NCBI GenBank assembly: GCA_045601405.1
Contig: JAZRZO010000084.1
Coordinates: forward strand, 12,743-76,742
Length of the DNA: 64,000 bases
Reading direction: 5' to 3'
DNA from: RGIG5612 sp045601405
GTDB taxonomy: Bacteria; Bacillota; Clostridia; Lachnospirales; Lachnospiraceae
Of the stretch, positions 7,749 through 16,338 are shown one piece after another (position 1 is the stretch's first letter; the number at the start of each line of letters is the position of its first letter). The position numbers and the translations under genes were made by a program. The notes beneath the pieces were generated by a model. That model did no database searches, was not told the DNA's origin, and saw only the letters and a program-made list of their open reading frames with translations.

Positions 7749-8687
7749 GTGAGTTTAAAAGAAAAAGTTGATTTTTATTCAATTATTTCCGGTGAACGTA
7801 TTACCGGAAAGGGTGAGGATAATTATTTATTAGACAGAAGTGAAGAAGGCCGCGTGTTTTTAGGAGTATTTGATGGATGTGGTGGAAGTGGTTCCAGATG
7901 TTATCAGGAATTTGGCGGAAAAACGGGTGCATATATAGCATCAAGAGTTGCGGCACTTGCGGCGTGGAAATGGCTTAAGGAAAACAAAAGCGCTGACCGG
8001 GGTTCATTGGAAATGCAAATAAAAAAAGCACTTAACACCTGCAATGAGCGCGTGTCATCGGACAATGTACTGAGAGGAAATATAATCAGGGATTTTCCAA
8101 CAACCATGTCGGCAATGATAATAGCAGAGGACGGTTCATCGCCTAAACAGCTAAAAATGACATTGTTTAATGCGGGTGATTCAAGATGCTATGGGCTATT
8201 TCCTGAAGGGCTTATACAGCTGACAAAAGATGATCTTAAGGAACAGGACGCATTGCAATCCATATATGATTCAGCCCCTATGGAGAACATGCTTTATGCA
8301 TCGGATGGCTGCAGTCTGTCGGTTAGAAGCCTCCGTATGGAATCGCGCGGGATTATATTTGCAGCCACGGACGGCTGTTTTGACTATTTTACCTCCCCTA
8401 TGGCATTTGAGAAAATGCTGCTGAAAACATTGGAAAAATCCGGAAGCATAAGTGAATGGGAAGCTGGTATCACTGAGGCCATAGAGAAGGTCGCGGGGGA
8501 TGACTATACATTGGTAATGATGTCTGTTGGGTATGGCTCATTACAAAGGATAAAAGCAAGTTTTGAAAAAAGAAGGATATTACTGGAGACGAATTATCCG
8601 GAAACAACTGATTTTGGTCAGCTGATAAGTCAGTGGAAAACCTACAGAAAGGGGTATGAGATAGTGAAAAATGGATATGACAGTTAA
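7749..8687 (+). CDS. PP2C-family Ser/Thr protein phosphatase
   Basis: 312 residues, GTG start with GAGAGAG upstream. PP2C motifs are in order: GEDNYLL (motif 1 Asp), GVFDGCGG (motif 2), FNAGDSRCYG (motif 8), ATDGCFDYF (metal Asp of motif 9) and GDDYTLVMM (motif 11). The otherwise near-invariant His of GVFDGHGG is Cys here, an unusual change next to a metal ligand. The enzyme should remove phosphate from Ser or Thr using Mn or Mg. Its stop overlaps the kinase start by 17 nt, so the pair is translationally coupled and surely works on the same targets. With the vWA gene downstream it forms the triad seen in TerY-P type stress loci. Confidence 0.9.
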   Translation: MSLKEKVDFYSIISGERITGKGEDNYLLDRSEEGRVFLGVFDGCGGSGSRCYQEFGGKTGAYIASRVAALAAWKWLKENKSADRGSLEMQIKKALNTCNERVSSDNVLRGNIIRDFPTTMSAMIIAEDGSSPKQLKMTLFNAGDSRCYGLFPEGLIQLTKDDLKEQDALQSIYDSAPMENMLYASDGCSLSVRSLRMESRGIIFAATDGCFDYFTSPMAFEKMLLKTLEKSGSISEWEAGITEAIEKVAGDDYTLVMMSVGYGSLQRIKASFEKRRILLETNYPETTDFGQLISQWKTYRKGYEIVKNGYDS

Positions 8688-9783
8688 CGGATATATCCTG
8701 GAAAGGCCCCTTAGTACAAACAATGCCGGTAATTGCAAGTGGGGATTTGCTGAAAAAAATGACAGGAGATTTTTTATTAAAGAATTTCTTGATCCTGTAT
8801 ATCCTGCGGTAACTGAGGGCTTGTCGGAAGATATTGTAGAACGCAAGAGAGAAATATGCCGGGAATATGAGGCTCGACGGGCAGAACTGTATAAAGATAT
8901 AAATGAAAGCTCACATGGTGGACTGCAACATATAGAAGAGTTCTTTCGCTACGGAAGTCATTACTATATTATTATGGATTCAATACAGGAGATCACTAAA
9001 GAAGAATTGCCGAGAACTCCTTTTACAGACCATGACAAAGTAAGGATTGGAAATGTTCTGATCCACAATCTGGCGCGCCTTCATCAAAGAGGAATTATTC
9101 ACGGAGATATAAAGGTTGACAATATATTATTTTACAAACTTAAAAGCGGAATGGGTTTTTCAGCTAAAGTCGTCGATTTTGATGATGCTTTCAGGATAGA
9201 AAATGCACCGGAGAACATAGAAGATATTCATGGAGACCAGGTGTATATGGCGCCGGAAACATATAGATTTATGCTGGGAACAGAAAAAAAGCTTTCGCCT
9301 GCTATAGATACCTTTGCATTGGGGCTTGTTTTGTATCAGTTGATGATGAAAATGAAGCTTCCGGGTTTTGACAAAAAACGATATACCTATCCTTTTGAAG
9401 CACTGGTGAATAATGAAGGTCTGGAATTGAAAACGGAAGGAATGCCAAAACCATTTGATGCCATTATCCCGAAAATGCTGATAGCAGATCCTATGAAGAG
9501 GATATCGTTGGCGGATGCAGATGCGATCATAAAAGGCGAAGATAACCTTACCAAGATGGAGAAGGAGATAAAACAGACAAAAAAAGATGCAGGAGTGCAT
9601 GATGGAGATAAAAAATCCGTAAAAAGTGAAAGAGAGATTTCGGAGAAATCGACTCGGGAAGTAAGAGGGCTTGTTATAGGAACCGGTTTTGAAAAAATAT
9701 TCGGTGAGGCAGCAGAAGAAAGTATGGAAATGGGAAAAACAGAAGCAGATGCCACATACTTTTCAAAGCCGGATGATATATAG
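8671..9783 (+). CDS. Hanks-type Ser/Thr protein kinase
   Basis: 370 residues. Kinase domain about 5-275: catalytic Lys in FFIKEFL, catalytic loop HGDIKVDNIL (HxDxKxxN), metal Asp in VDFDD (DFG replaced by DFD), MAPE, and the helix-F Asp in IDTFALGL. A C-terminal tail of about 95 residues is charged and disordered with no membrane segment, so the kinase is cytoplasmic and lacks the PASTA anchor of PknB. Start ATG 8671 overlaps the phosphatase; ATG 8677 is an alternative. DFG-to-DFD changes are tolerated in some active bacterial kinases, so activity is likely but not proven. Likely substrates are the neighbouring zinc-ribbon proteins (inference). Confidence 0.9.
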   Translation: MDMTVNGYILERPLSTNNAGNCKWGFAEKNDRRFFIKEFLDPVYPAVTEGLSEDIVERKREICREYEARRAELYKDINESSHGGLQHIEEFFRYGSHYYIIMDSIQEITKEELPRTPFTDHDKVRIGNVLIHNLARLHQRGIIHGDIKVDNILFYKLKSGMGFSAKVVDFDDAFRIENAPENIEDIHGDQVYMAPETYRFMLGTEKKLSPAIDTFALGLVLYQLMMKMKLPGFDKKRYTYPFEALVNNEGLELKTEGMPKPFDAIIPKMLIADPMKRISLADADAIIKGEDNLTKMEKEIKQTKKDAGVHDGDKKSVKSEREISEKSTREVRGLVIGTGFEKIFGEAAEESMEMGKTEADATYFSKPDDI

Positions 9784-9819
9784 GCACACATATTAATGCC
9801 AAAAAGGGAGGATAAAAGA

Positions 9820-10500
9820 ATGATTGGGATGGAGTATAACGTTGATATGGTTTTTTGCATTGATGCGACATCAAGCATGACGCCCGTTATTGATACTGTA
9901 AAGAAGAATGTATTAAATCTTTACGGCGATCTTATGGGTGTAATGGAGGAGAAACAAAAAAGAATCCATCAGCTTAGAGTAAGAGTGATAATCTTCAGAG
10001 ATTATTTAGCTGACGGAGATAAAGCAATGCTTACTTCGCGATTTTTTGTTTTGCCGGAAGAATCAAGGGAATTTGCAAAAGCGATAAAGAGCATACGTGT
10101 TGAAGGGGGTGGAGACGCACCTGAGGATGGTCTGGAAGCACTTGCATATGCGATAAAATCAGATTGGAGTAATGAAGGGAATATAAACCGCAATGTTATA
10201 TGTCTTTGGACCGATGCCTCTACTCATGAAATAGGATTTGGGGCAGCAGCAAAAAACTATCCGGAGGGAATGCCCAAAGATTTTTCGGAATTGACAGAGT
10301 GGTGGGGGGATCAGCAGATTGAATCACAATATATCTCTAACCGGGCAAAGAGACTGATCTTGTTTGCCCCGGATCTTCCTTACTGGCAAAACATCGTTCA
10401 TAGCTGGAATAACGTGATACATTATCCGTCGAGCGCCGGGAAGGGGTTGGAAGAGGTGACATATTACAATATTCTTCAAGCCATAGCAGCAAGCGTGTAA
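9820..10500 (+). CDS. vWA-domain protein of TerY-like type
   Basis: 226 residues, ATG 9820 behind GGAGG at 8-nt spacing. One von Willebrand A domain fills the protein. The MIDAS metal site is visible as DATSSM near residue 14-19, GGGDAPEDGLEAL near 97-109, and WTDAST near 127-132. No signal peptide, so it is cytoplasmic, unlike most vWA adhesins. The GGGDxPED pattern and the position after PP2C and kinase genes match the vWA partner of the TerY-associated phosphorylation triad described for tellurium-resistance-linked stress systems. It probably holds a metal-dependent protein complex together (inference). Confidence 0.85.
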   Translation: MIGMEYNVDMVFCIDATSSMTPVIDTVKKNVLNLYGDLMGVMEEKQKRIHQLRVRVIIFRDYLADGDKAMLTSRFFVLPEESREFAKAIKSIRVEGGGDAPEDGLEALAYAIKSDWSNEGNINRNVICLWTDASTHEIGFGAAAKNYPEGMPKDFSELTEWWGDQQIESQYISNRAKRLILFAPDLPYWQNIVHSWNNVIHYPSSAGKGLEEVTYYNILQAIAASV

Positions 10501-10513
10501 TAGGAAATTATCG

Positions 10514-10930
10514 ATGGAGCTAAGTGGCAGTTTCTTAATGGTAATCATAGTTGCTTTGTGTGTGGCTTTTGTTACTTTGGTAGCCATTGTCCTGTTCATG
10601 TCCTTTGGCAAAAAGAAAAAAAGAATAGTTAAAAGAAGCCGAACTCCCCTTACTGATGAAGAAGAACATAGTGACAGGGATGATAAAGATAAAGAAATAA
10701 TAGCTGAAGAGGAAGAACGTAAGGGTAAAAAGGAAACAGGCCCCGAAATGATCGGCGGAGAGTGGGTGAAAAAGGGGAAATCAAAAAAATTGGAAGTCTC
10801 ATATGAGCTTGTGGAAATATATCAATATAACAGTCCTGAAAATGTTATTGAATGTGAATTTTGTGGATGTGAAGTATGTATTGGACAAAGCATCTGTCCG
10901 AGCTGTATGGAGGCACAAGAAGGGAGATAA
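10514..10930 (+). CDS. Single-pass membrane protein with C-terminal zinc knuckles
   Basis: 138 residues. A helix at about 8-30 (FLMVIIVALCVAFVTLVAIVLF) is followed by KKKK, so the bulk lies in the cytoplasm. A highly charged linker leads to a C-terminal CxxC pair (CEFCGCEVC, ICPSC). This is the reverse order of its neighbours, where the knuckles are N-terminal. AGGAAATT provides a modest ribosome site. No recognised family; likely a membrane tether for the kinase-vWA module (inference). Confidence 0.75.
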   Translation: MELSGSFLMVIIVALCVAFVTLVAIVLFMSFGKKKKRIVKRSRTPLTDEEEHSDRDDKDKEIIAEEEERKGKKETGPEMIGGEWVKKGKSKKLEVSYELVEIYQYNSPENVIECEFCGCEVCIGQSICPSCMEAQEGR

Positions 10931-10933
10931 TAA

Positions 10934-11221
10934 ATGGTTTGTTCGTGTGGAAAAGAATTGTCGGAAAAGGCAAAGTTTTGTACGTCTTGCGGGAAAAAAG
11001 TTGTAAGGGGATATGCAGGAGGAGCTGCCCCGCGAAAAGAGTGCGGGAATTGCTGGAACTGTAGAACCCCGCTTCTTTATCCGGGTAAATTTTGTGTTAA
11101 ATGTGGGAGCGTTCAGAATGAAGTGAAGTATCCCCATACTGATCCTATTCTTAAAAAGATAGACGACACCAGGAGCAGAGGTGAGGAAGAGGAGTATTTT
11201 GGAGAAATGCCGGATCTTTAA
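10934..11221 (+). CDS. Small soluble protein with two zinc ribbons
   Basis: 95 residues, three bases after the previous stop, GGGAG ribosome site. Two tandem zinc ribbons are visible: CSCGKEL/FCTSCG and CWNC/FCVKCG. A short acidic tail follows. No membrane segment, signal or enzyme motif. It looks like an adaptor made almost wholly of metal knuckles. Confidence 0.75.
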   Translation: MVCSCGKELSEKAKFCTSCGKKVVRGYAGGAAPRKECGNCWNCRTPLLYPGKFCVKCGSVQNEVKYPHTDPILKKIDDTRSRGEEEEYFGEMPDL

Positions 11222-11244
11222 TTTTGTAGAAAGGAGAAGCTATT

Positions 11245-11859
11245 ATGGCGATCATAAATTGTTCGGATTGCGGACGGGAAATATCCAGCACAGCAAATCG
11301 ATGCCCTCACTGCGGAAAAGCCACAGCCTCTTATGAAGTGAATACCTCAAGGCTTGCAGTGATTTTAGGATCACTTCCATTTGATATTGGAGGTGCTGTT
11401 CTTCTGATCATCGGCTTGGTGAAATTATCGGAGGATGAATCAGAAGAGGCTCTTATAATGTTAGTTTTGGGCGTTGTTATTCTATTGGTCAGTCTTATAG
11501 CTAATGTGTCTTTCATGAGCGGTATAAGAAAAAAAGAACAAGAATTGCAAATGAAGCAAATGCTTGCAGCTGAACAAAATGGTGATGCCGTAACCAGGAT
11601 GAAAAGAAGGGGAGCAACAAAAAATGGAGCCGTGGTTTGTCCGATGTGTGGAACAAGTGTATACAGCGGAGATAAATGTTCGGCATGTGGATTTGATTTT
11701 CGAAAACTGCTTGAAATGGTTGAAAACAATCCGGAATATGAAGGTGATAAGGTTAGGACCTATCCGAAACAGGACAGGAAGAAAGTGTGCTCGAAATGCG
11801 GCTATACGTTTAGAGAAGATTGCAACTTTTGCGAGAATTGCGGCAATAAGATACGTTAG
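11245..11859 (+). CDS. Membrane protein with three zinc ribbons
   Basis: 204 residues, AGAAAGGAGAAG ribosome site. An N-terminal zinc ribbon (NCSDCG, RCPHCG) is followed by two helices near residues 36-58 and 68-92. A cytoplasmic half has two more ribbons (VCPMCG/KCSACG and VCSKCG/FCENCG). Both ends are predicted cytoplasmic, so all metal sites share a compartment. It has the most Cys knuckles of any array member and could be the hub where other ribbon proteins dock (inference). Confidence 0.78.
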   Translation: MAIINCSDCGREISSTANRCPHCGKATASYEVNTSRLAVILGSLPFDIGGAVLLIIGLVKLSEDESEEALIMLVLGVVILLVSLIANVSFMSGIRKKEQELQMKQMLAAEQNGDAVTRMKRRGATKNGAVVCPMCGTSVYSGDKCSACGFDFRKLLEMVENNPEYEGDKVRTYPKQDRKKVCSKCGYTFREDCNFCENCGNKIR

Positions 11860-11915
11860 CCAAAAAACTGAAGACGAGGTGTGAAAAGCAGAAACTGCTT
11901 ATCAGAGGTAGAACG

Positions 11916-14900
11916 ATGTTCTGTGAAGAATGTGGAAACAAACTAAATGAAACAGATATATTTTGCGGCAATTGCGGCACGCCAAATCCTTCGTATATAA
12001 AACACACACATCCGGACATCGATAATATAGCTGTCGAAGGTAAAGACAAAAAAAATAATCAGAAACATCCTTATAGACGTATAAAGAAAAAAGGAACGAA
12101 CCGGAGAAAATGGGCAATCATTATTTCGTCGATTGTTTTCTGTGTACTTCTGTTAGGATGTGGACTCTTGTTTTTTCTTAACAGGCAAAAGACCTTTCAC
12201 AATGTTAATGAGGTAATTGCAGAAGTGAAACATTTAGGAAAGGAATATGGTTTTGAAAATGCCACATCAGAAATGACAGAGAAGATTACTACTAAAACAG
12301 ATGGATGTTCCTTTTACCGTTTGCAGCAAAACTATAACGGATATCCGGTTTATGGAAGAACCGCGGTGTTTGTAACGGATGAAAAAAATCATCAGATTGC
12401 GTTAACCGGAAATCTTTTGGACGTTGACGAAAACTACGAAAAAAATATCAGACTTACTCCGGAAGAATTATCCGGATTAATACGAGAATATGCAAATGAG
12501 AAAAATGGGTTTTCAATGAATTGCTCCTGTGATTTTGGCGAATTGACACAAGACCAGCTTTGTCTCTACAACATGGGAGAAGATGGAGAATCCTACTTGG
12601 CTTATGATTTAGCAGTTAGTGTTAGCGATGAAAATAAAGTGGGATTATTCGAGGTTTTAGCTGATGCCAATACTGGCGATATCTTTCGGATGAATTCTCT
12701 GATATATCAGGATGAGTTTATCGGATCGCTTAAGGGTGAAGAAAAGCAATGGAATAATATTTTATACTCAGTACAGAATGAACAGTTTAGTTTATTTGAT
12801 CCACAAAGAAATATTATGTCTTGTTTGCCTGAAAAGGAATACAATTGGCAGTTTTTATGGGAATATTGGCAGTTTTTATGGGAATATGTAGATGCTGAAA
12901 CATATATGCCGCATGCGTATATCAATACTATCAGGTGGAATGAAACTGAATCACCACCAGCAAGTGGAGTAGATGCATATGCCAATGCACAAATAGCATA
13001 TGATTATTTTGCAAATGTTCTTGAAAATAAGGCTGCTGATGGCAATGGAAAAGGAAAAACAGTTCTGTACACTGGCATTAATTTTGAATTAAATCTTGAT
13101 AAAGAGTACGAAAAGTTGGTAAACAATGCATATTGTGGTAGTAACCCCAGGAACAATAAAAATACATTGCTGGTATTTGGCATTGGAACAAATGGAAACC
13201 TTGCACCTTCAGCTCATCTGGATACTGTAGCACACGAATACACACACAGCGTGGAATGTTTTCATAGTGGAATGCAGTATGAAAGGGAAAGCGGAGCAAT
13301 TATGGAAGCGCTGAGTGATATCTTTGGAGAACTTGTAGAAAAGTGGAATAGTCCATACAATACCTGCAATTGGATACATAGCTCTTATCGAAATCTGCAA
13401 AATCCGAATGAAACGGGTAATCCGAGAGTTTATAATGGCAACAATTGGGCTGATACAAGTAATATTTCAGAGGAAAAAGATTATGGTGGTGTACATCAGA
13501 ACAGTACTGTTATTTCACATGCTGCATATTTAATGTGGAATGGTATAGATGGTACTGAAAGTAAAAAAATTTCTGATGAACAATTGGCGAAACTTTGGTA
13601 TCGAGCTATGCTGATGATGCCCTCGAATTGCACATTTTCTGAGTGTCGGGCATTGGTAGAGCTGTCAGCGGAATCTTTGTATCTGTCAGAGAAGCAAAAG
13701 ACATGTGTGAGAGAAGCTTTTGATAGAGTGGGTGTAACACTTGCCCCAAATGTTGACTACGAGATTTCTGAAGATGCAGTATTAGCATTGTATGATATCA
13801 ATCAGAAATTATATGATGACTATAGTATTAATATTAGGGGCTGGAAATTGGATTCTTCGATAGGTGTTAAAACAGTAGAAAAAGATTATTTTGCTAAAAA
13901 GAATACAACACCGTTGCATCAATATTCTGAAAAAAGAGAAATCTCAAAGGCGAATAAGATACCTGTAAATTTAAAGCAAGGCTGGTACAAGATTACATTT
14001 ACAGATAATAAGGACCGGGAGAAAAGCTGCTCATTTACAGTATTGGTAGATAAGTCTGCTGAAAAAAAAGAACTAACTATATACACGGATTTTAACGATA
14101 CCAGACAGTTGGTTTCTGATGCGTATAGTGAAACGCGCTCGTTCAGTCTTTCGTCAAGTGATCCATTAAAGGAGCAAATGGTAGTCAGTTATGCAATTCC
14201 GCAGATAAATCTTAAGGGTGATGAGATAAAACAGATAAATGACGAAATATATAACAATCTGTATGACGATATACAATATTCGTTAAAAACAATAGATGAG
14301 CTCGGGGTTCCCACCGGAATACGTGACGCAGGGTATAACTGGTATGTAACAGATGATGTTTTGTCGCTGATAGTTTATCATGGACCGATTTTTACGTCTG
14401 AAGGAGGAGAACGCTATTGGGTCTATAATATTTCTATTTCTGAAAAACGCCTGTTGTCAGATGAAGAGGTATATACAGAAGCCGGGTTTACCGGAAAAGA
14501 ATATTATAAACGGGCAAAAGAGGCGCTTGGGTCATGCTACTGGGAAGGTGTTGATCGGAATGATAACTTTATCAAACAACACAAAGCCGATTTCAATACA
14601 TTTCTTCAGAAAACTATCTCAGATGAAAATGTGGAAGCATCCTATCCATATATCAATGGTGATGCTCAGCTTTGTCTTTTAGGAATTAAATATTCGTTTT
14701 TATACATGTCAGACCAATGGGTTGATTTAAATCTGATCGAATTCGATCTCTACGCAGATTATGACGTTTTAGTAGGCCAGGAAGCTGGGATAACAGACAC
14801 AGACTCAAGTGCGTCAGATAAATTTTGGAAAAAGGTAAAGGGTAGTAATAAATATCCAAAAGGAAAATGGAAAACGATATTTTTTGAGTTTGTAAATTCA

Positions 14901-15368
14901 GGGAATTATTTAAGTTCGGGACCGTCTTACTATACAGATATTTATGGTGATACATCACCAATTGAAGTCGGGCTTCATGATATCGATGCAGACGGGACAC
15001 CGGAACTGCTCCTAAGCTCTGGTGGAGACGCGTTTGCTAATATGAACACATACTTGTATCAGCTTGAAAATGACATTGTGTCATATCTTGGAACCATAGT
15101 GCTTACCCCATACTATTTTGACAAGTCAGGATATACAGGGTTATTGCAGCAGTTTATGCATATGGGGTATTACTCCGCAAAATATATTACGATCAGTAGC
15201 GGGGAAAAAGTCGAGGAGGTAGTCTGGGAAGCAGAAGATAAAGCTGACGGAAACGGAATATCGGAAGCTGTAGAAACGACACGTACAAAGAATCAAGACC
15301 TTTACAATATGTATATGAATAAATCCTATAAACCAGTGTCGATGACGGCGCTGAGAGATATTTTGTAG
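11916..15368 (+). CDS. Membrane-anchored M4 (thermolysin-family) metalloprotease with cytoplasmic zinc ribbon
   Basis: 1150 residues. Residues 2-22 are a zinc ribbon (FCEECG, FCGNCG). A basic stretch precedes one helix at about 66-89. An FTP/PepSY-like propeptide region follows (about 95-265; YPVYGRTAVFV, LADANTGDI). The M4 catalytic domain has HEYTH with His440, Glu441, His444, third zinc ligand Glu464 in GAIMEALSD, and His527 in GGVHQNS, with M4 spacing (24 residues from His440 to Glu464). A region similar to DUF3298/DUF4163 lies near 750-950, and a DIDADGTPEL repeat-like segment near 1030. Typical M4 enzymes are freely secreted, so the anchor and internal ribbon are unusual. A 21-bp direct duplication adds WQFLWEY at 12846-12887. 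The protease should act outside the cell. Confidence 0.88.
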   Translation: MFCEECGNKLNETDIFCGNCGTPNPSYIKHTHPDIDNIAVEGKDKKNNQKHPYRRIKKKGTNRRKWAIIISSIVFCVLLLGCGLLFFLNRQKTFHNVNEVIAEVKHLGKEYGFENATSEMTEKITTKTDGCSFYRLQQNYNGYPVYGRTAVFVTDEKNHQIALTGNLLDVDENYEKNIRLTPEELSGLIREYANEKNGFSMNCSCDFGELTQDQLCLYNMGEDGESYLAYDLAVSVSDENKVGLFEVLADANTGDIFRMNSLIYQDEFIGSLKGEEKQWNNILYSVQNEQFSLFDPQRNIMSCLPEKEYNWQFLWEYWQFLWEYVDAETYMPHAYINTIRWNETESPPASGVDAYANAQIAYDYFANVLENKAADGNGKGKTVLYTGINFELNLDKEYEKLVNNAYCGSNPRNNKNTLLVFGIGTNGNLAPSAHLDTVAHEYTHSVECFHSGMQYERESGAIMEALSDIFGELVEKWNSPYNTCNWIHSSYRNLQNPNETGNPRVYNGNNWADTSNISEEKDYGGVHQNSTVISHAAYLMWNGIDGTESKKISDEQLAKLWYRAMLMMPSNCTFSECRALVELSAESLYLSEKQKTCVREAFDRVGVTLAPNVDYEISEDAVLALYDINQKLYDDYSINIRGWKLDSSIGVKTVEKDYFAKKNTTPLHQYSEKREISKANKIPVNLKQGWYKITFTDNKDREKSCSFTVLVDKSAEKKELTIYTDFNDTRQLVSDAYSETRSFSLSSSDPLKEQMVVSYAIPQINLKGDEIKQINDEIYNNLYDDIQYSLKTIDELGVPTGIRDAGYNWYVTDDVLSLIVYHGPIFTSEGGERYWVYNISISEKRLLSDEEVYTEAGFTGKEYYKRAKEALGSCYWEGVDRNDNFIKQHKADFNTFLQKTISDENVEASYPYINGDAQLCLLGIKYSFLYMSDQWVDLNLIEFDLYADYDVLVGQEAGITDTDSSASDKFWKKVKGSNKYPKGKWKTIFFEFVNSGNYLSSGPSYYTDIYGDTSPIEVGLHDIDADGTPELLLSSGGDAFANMNTYLYQLENDIVSYLGTIVLTPYYFDKSGYTGLLQQFMHMGYYSAKYITISSGEKVEEVVWEAEDKADGNGISEAVETTRTKNQDLYNMYMNKSYKPVSMTALRDIL
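12846..12887 (+). repeat. Perfect 21-bp tandem duplication inside the protease gene
   Basis: The unit TGGCAGTTTTTATGGGAATAT occurs twice back to back, at 12846-12866 and 12867-12887. Being 21 nt it keeps the frame and duplicates seven residues (WQFLWEY). The copies are identical, so the event is recent or a slippage hotspot. It lies between propeptide and catalytic domain. Confidence 0.9.
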
Positions 15369-15398
15369 AGATAAAACAGGCGCACAAAGGGGGGTTAA

Positions 15399-15851
15399 TT
15401 GAAGAGAGTAGTAAGATTATATATCGCTGATTTAGTTTGCATATTCGTTGTGATTTTTGCGGTTGGCTGTAGCTTATCAAAAAATGATAACAGACCGGCT
15501 TACGATAAGTTGTCTGATGAAGGGAGACAGATAGTTGATACCGTGCTGTCTAATTCTTATGTTTGGGAGCAATCCAATATTAATAGGGTTTATTTCCAGG
15601 AAAACAATTTAGTAATAAGGGAGATTACCGATTCGAATCCTGCTACGAAAACATATGTATATAAATACTATTACTATACTCTTGATGGCAGCACATTAAT
15701 TTCAACAGATATACAGCCGACAACTTACGTTATGATGGATGACACACAGATAAATAACATGAAGTCAGATAATTATAATGTTATCTGGAACATAGAGGAA
15801 AAGCAGTCAGCCCTGGCAGAAAGCTATCTTCGGGTGTTTGAAAACAATTAA
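15399..15851 (+). CDS. Small lipoprotein
   Basis: 150 residues from TTG 15399, after AAAGGGGGG. The signal peptide is hydrophobic to a lipobox (FAVGC, Cys24). The mature part of about 125 residues is mostly polar with a Tyr-rich strand (YVYKYYYY). No recognised domain. It is co-directional with the protease and shares the outer face of the membrane with it. Confidence 0.75.
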   Translation: MKRVVRLYIADLVCIFVVIFAVGCSLSKNDNRPAYDKLSDEGRQIVDTVLSNSYVWEQSNINRVYFQENNLVIREITDSNPATKTYVYKYYYYTLDGSTLISTDIQPTTYVMMDDTQINNMKSDNYNVIWNIEEKQSALAESYLRVFENN

Positions 15852-15873
15852 GGATGGAGATTGGAGGAGTATT

Positions 15874-16290
15874 ATGCAAAAAACAAAATTAGGTATTTCA
15901 GTTGGTGCGCTTGGTGCAATAACGTATTTTGCCGGTTTTTTCGACGGCTTTTTGGTAGCGATCGTTTTGGCTGGATATGTCTTGCTTTTCGAAGATGACG
16001 CCTGGCTGAGACGAAGTGTTGTTAAGGCTGTGGTGTTAATGGCATTATTTGCCATAATCACTGCCTTTATTTATCTGATACCAGACGTAATAGGGATTAT
16101 TGAAAAGCTAGTTTCAGTATTTAATGGAGTATTGGATCTAATAAAAGTGGATCAGGTTATTGGCGTTATTGTCGGCGGAATTAATATTGTAGAGAAAATT
16201 CTGTTTTTAGGATTAGGGATAAATGCGTTGCGACAGAGAACAATTGTTATTCCATTTGTTGATCTGCTGGTGAGCAGATATATGGATTAG
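15874..16290 (+). CDS. Small multi-pass membrane protein
   Basis: 138 residues from ATG 15874, behind GGAGGAG; the frame's earlier ATG at 15838 lacks a site. Four hydrophobic helices are visible, with few charged residues. The second half (IEKLVSVFNGVLDLIKV, IVGGINIVEKILFLGLGI) is amphipathic. The pattern is like small hydrophobic proteins annotated near zinc-ribbon genes in Firmicutes, but no family is recognised. Confidence 0.7.
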   Translation: MQKTKLGISVGALGAITYFAGFFDGFLVAIVLAGYVLLFEDDAWLRRSVVKAVVLMALFAIITAFIYLIPDVIGIIEKLVSVFNGVLDLIKVDQVIGVIVGGINIVEKILFLGLGINALRQRTIVIPFVDLLVSRYMD

Positions 16291-16338
16291 GTTATTTATC
16301 GAGTTTAGAATGATCGATAATGAGGGAAGGTATATGAA

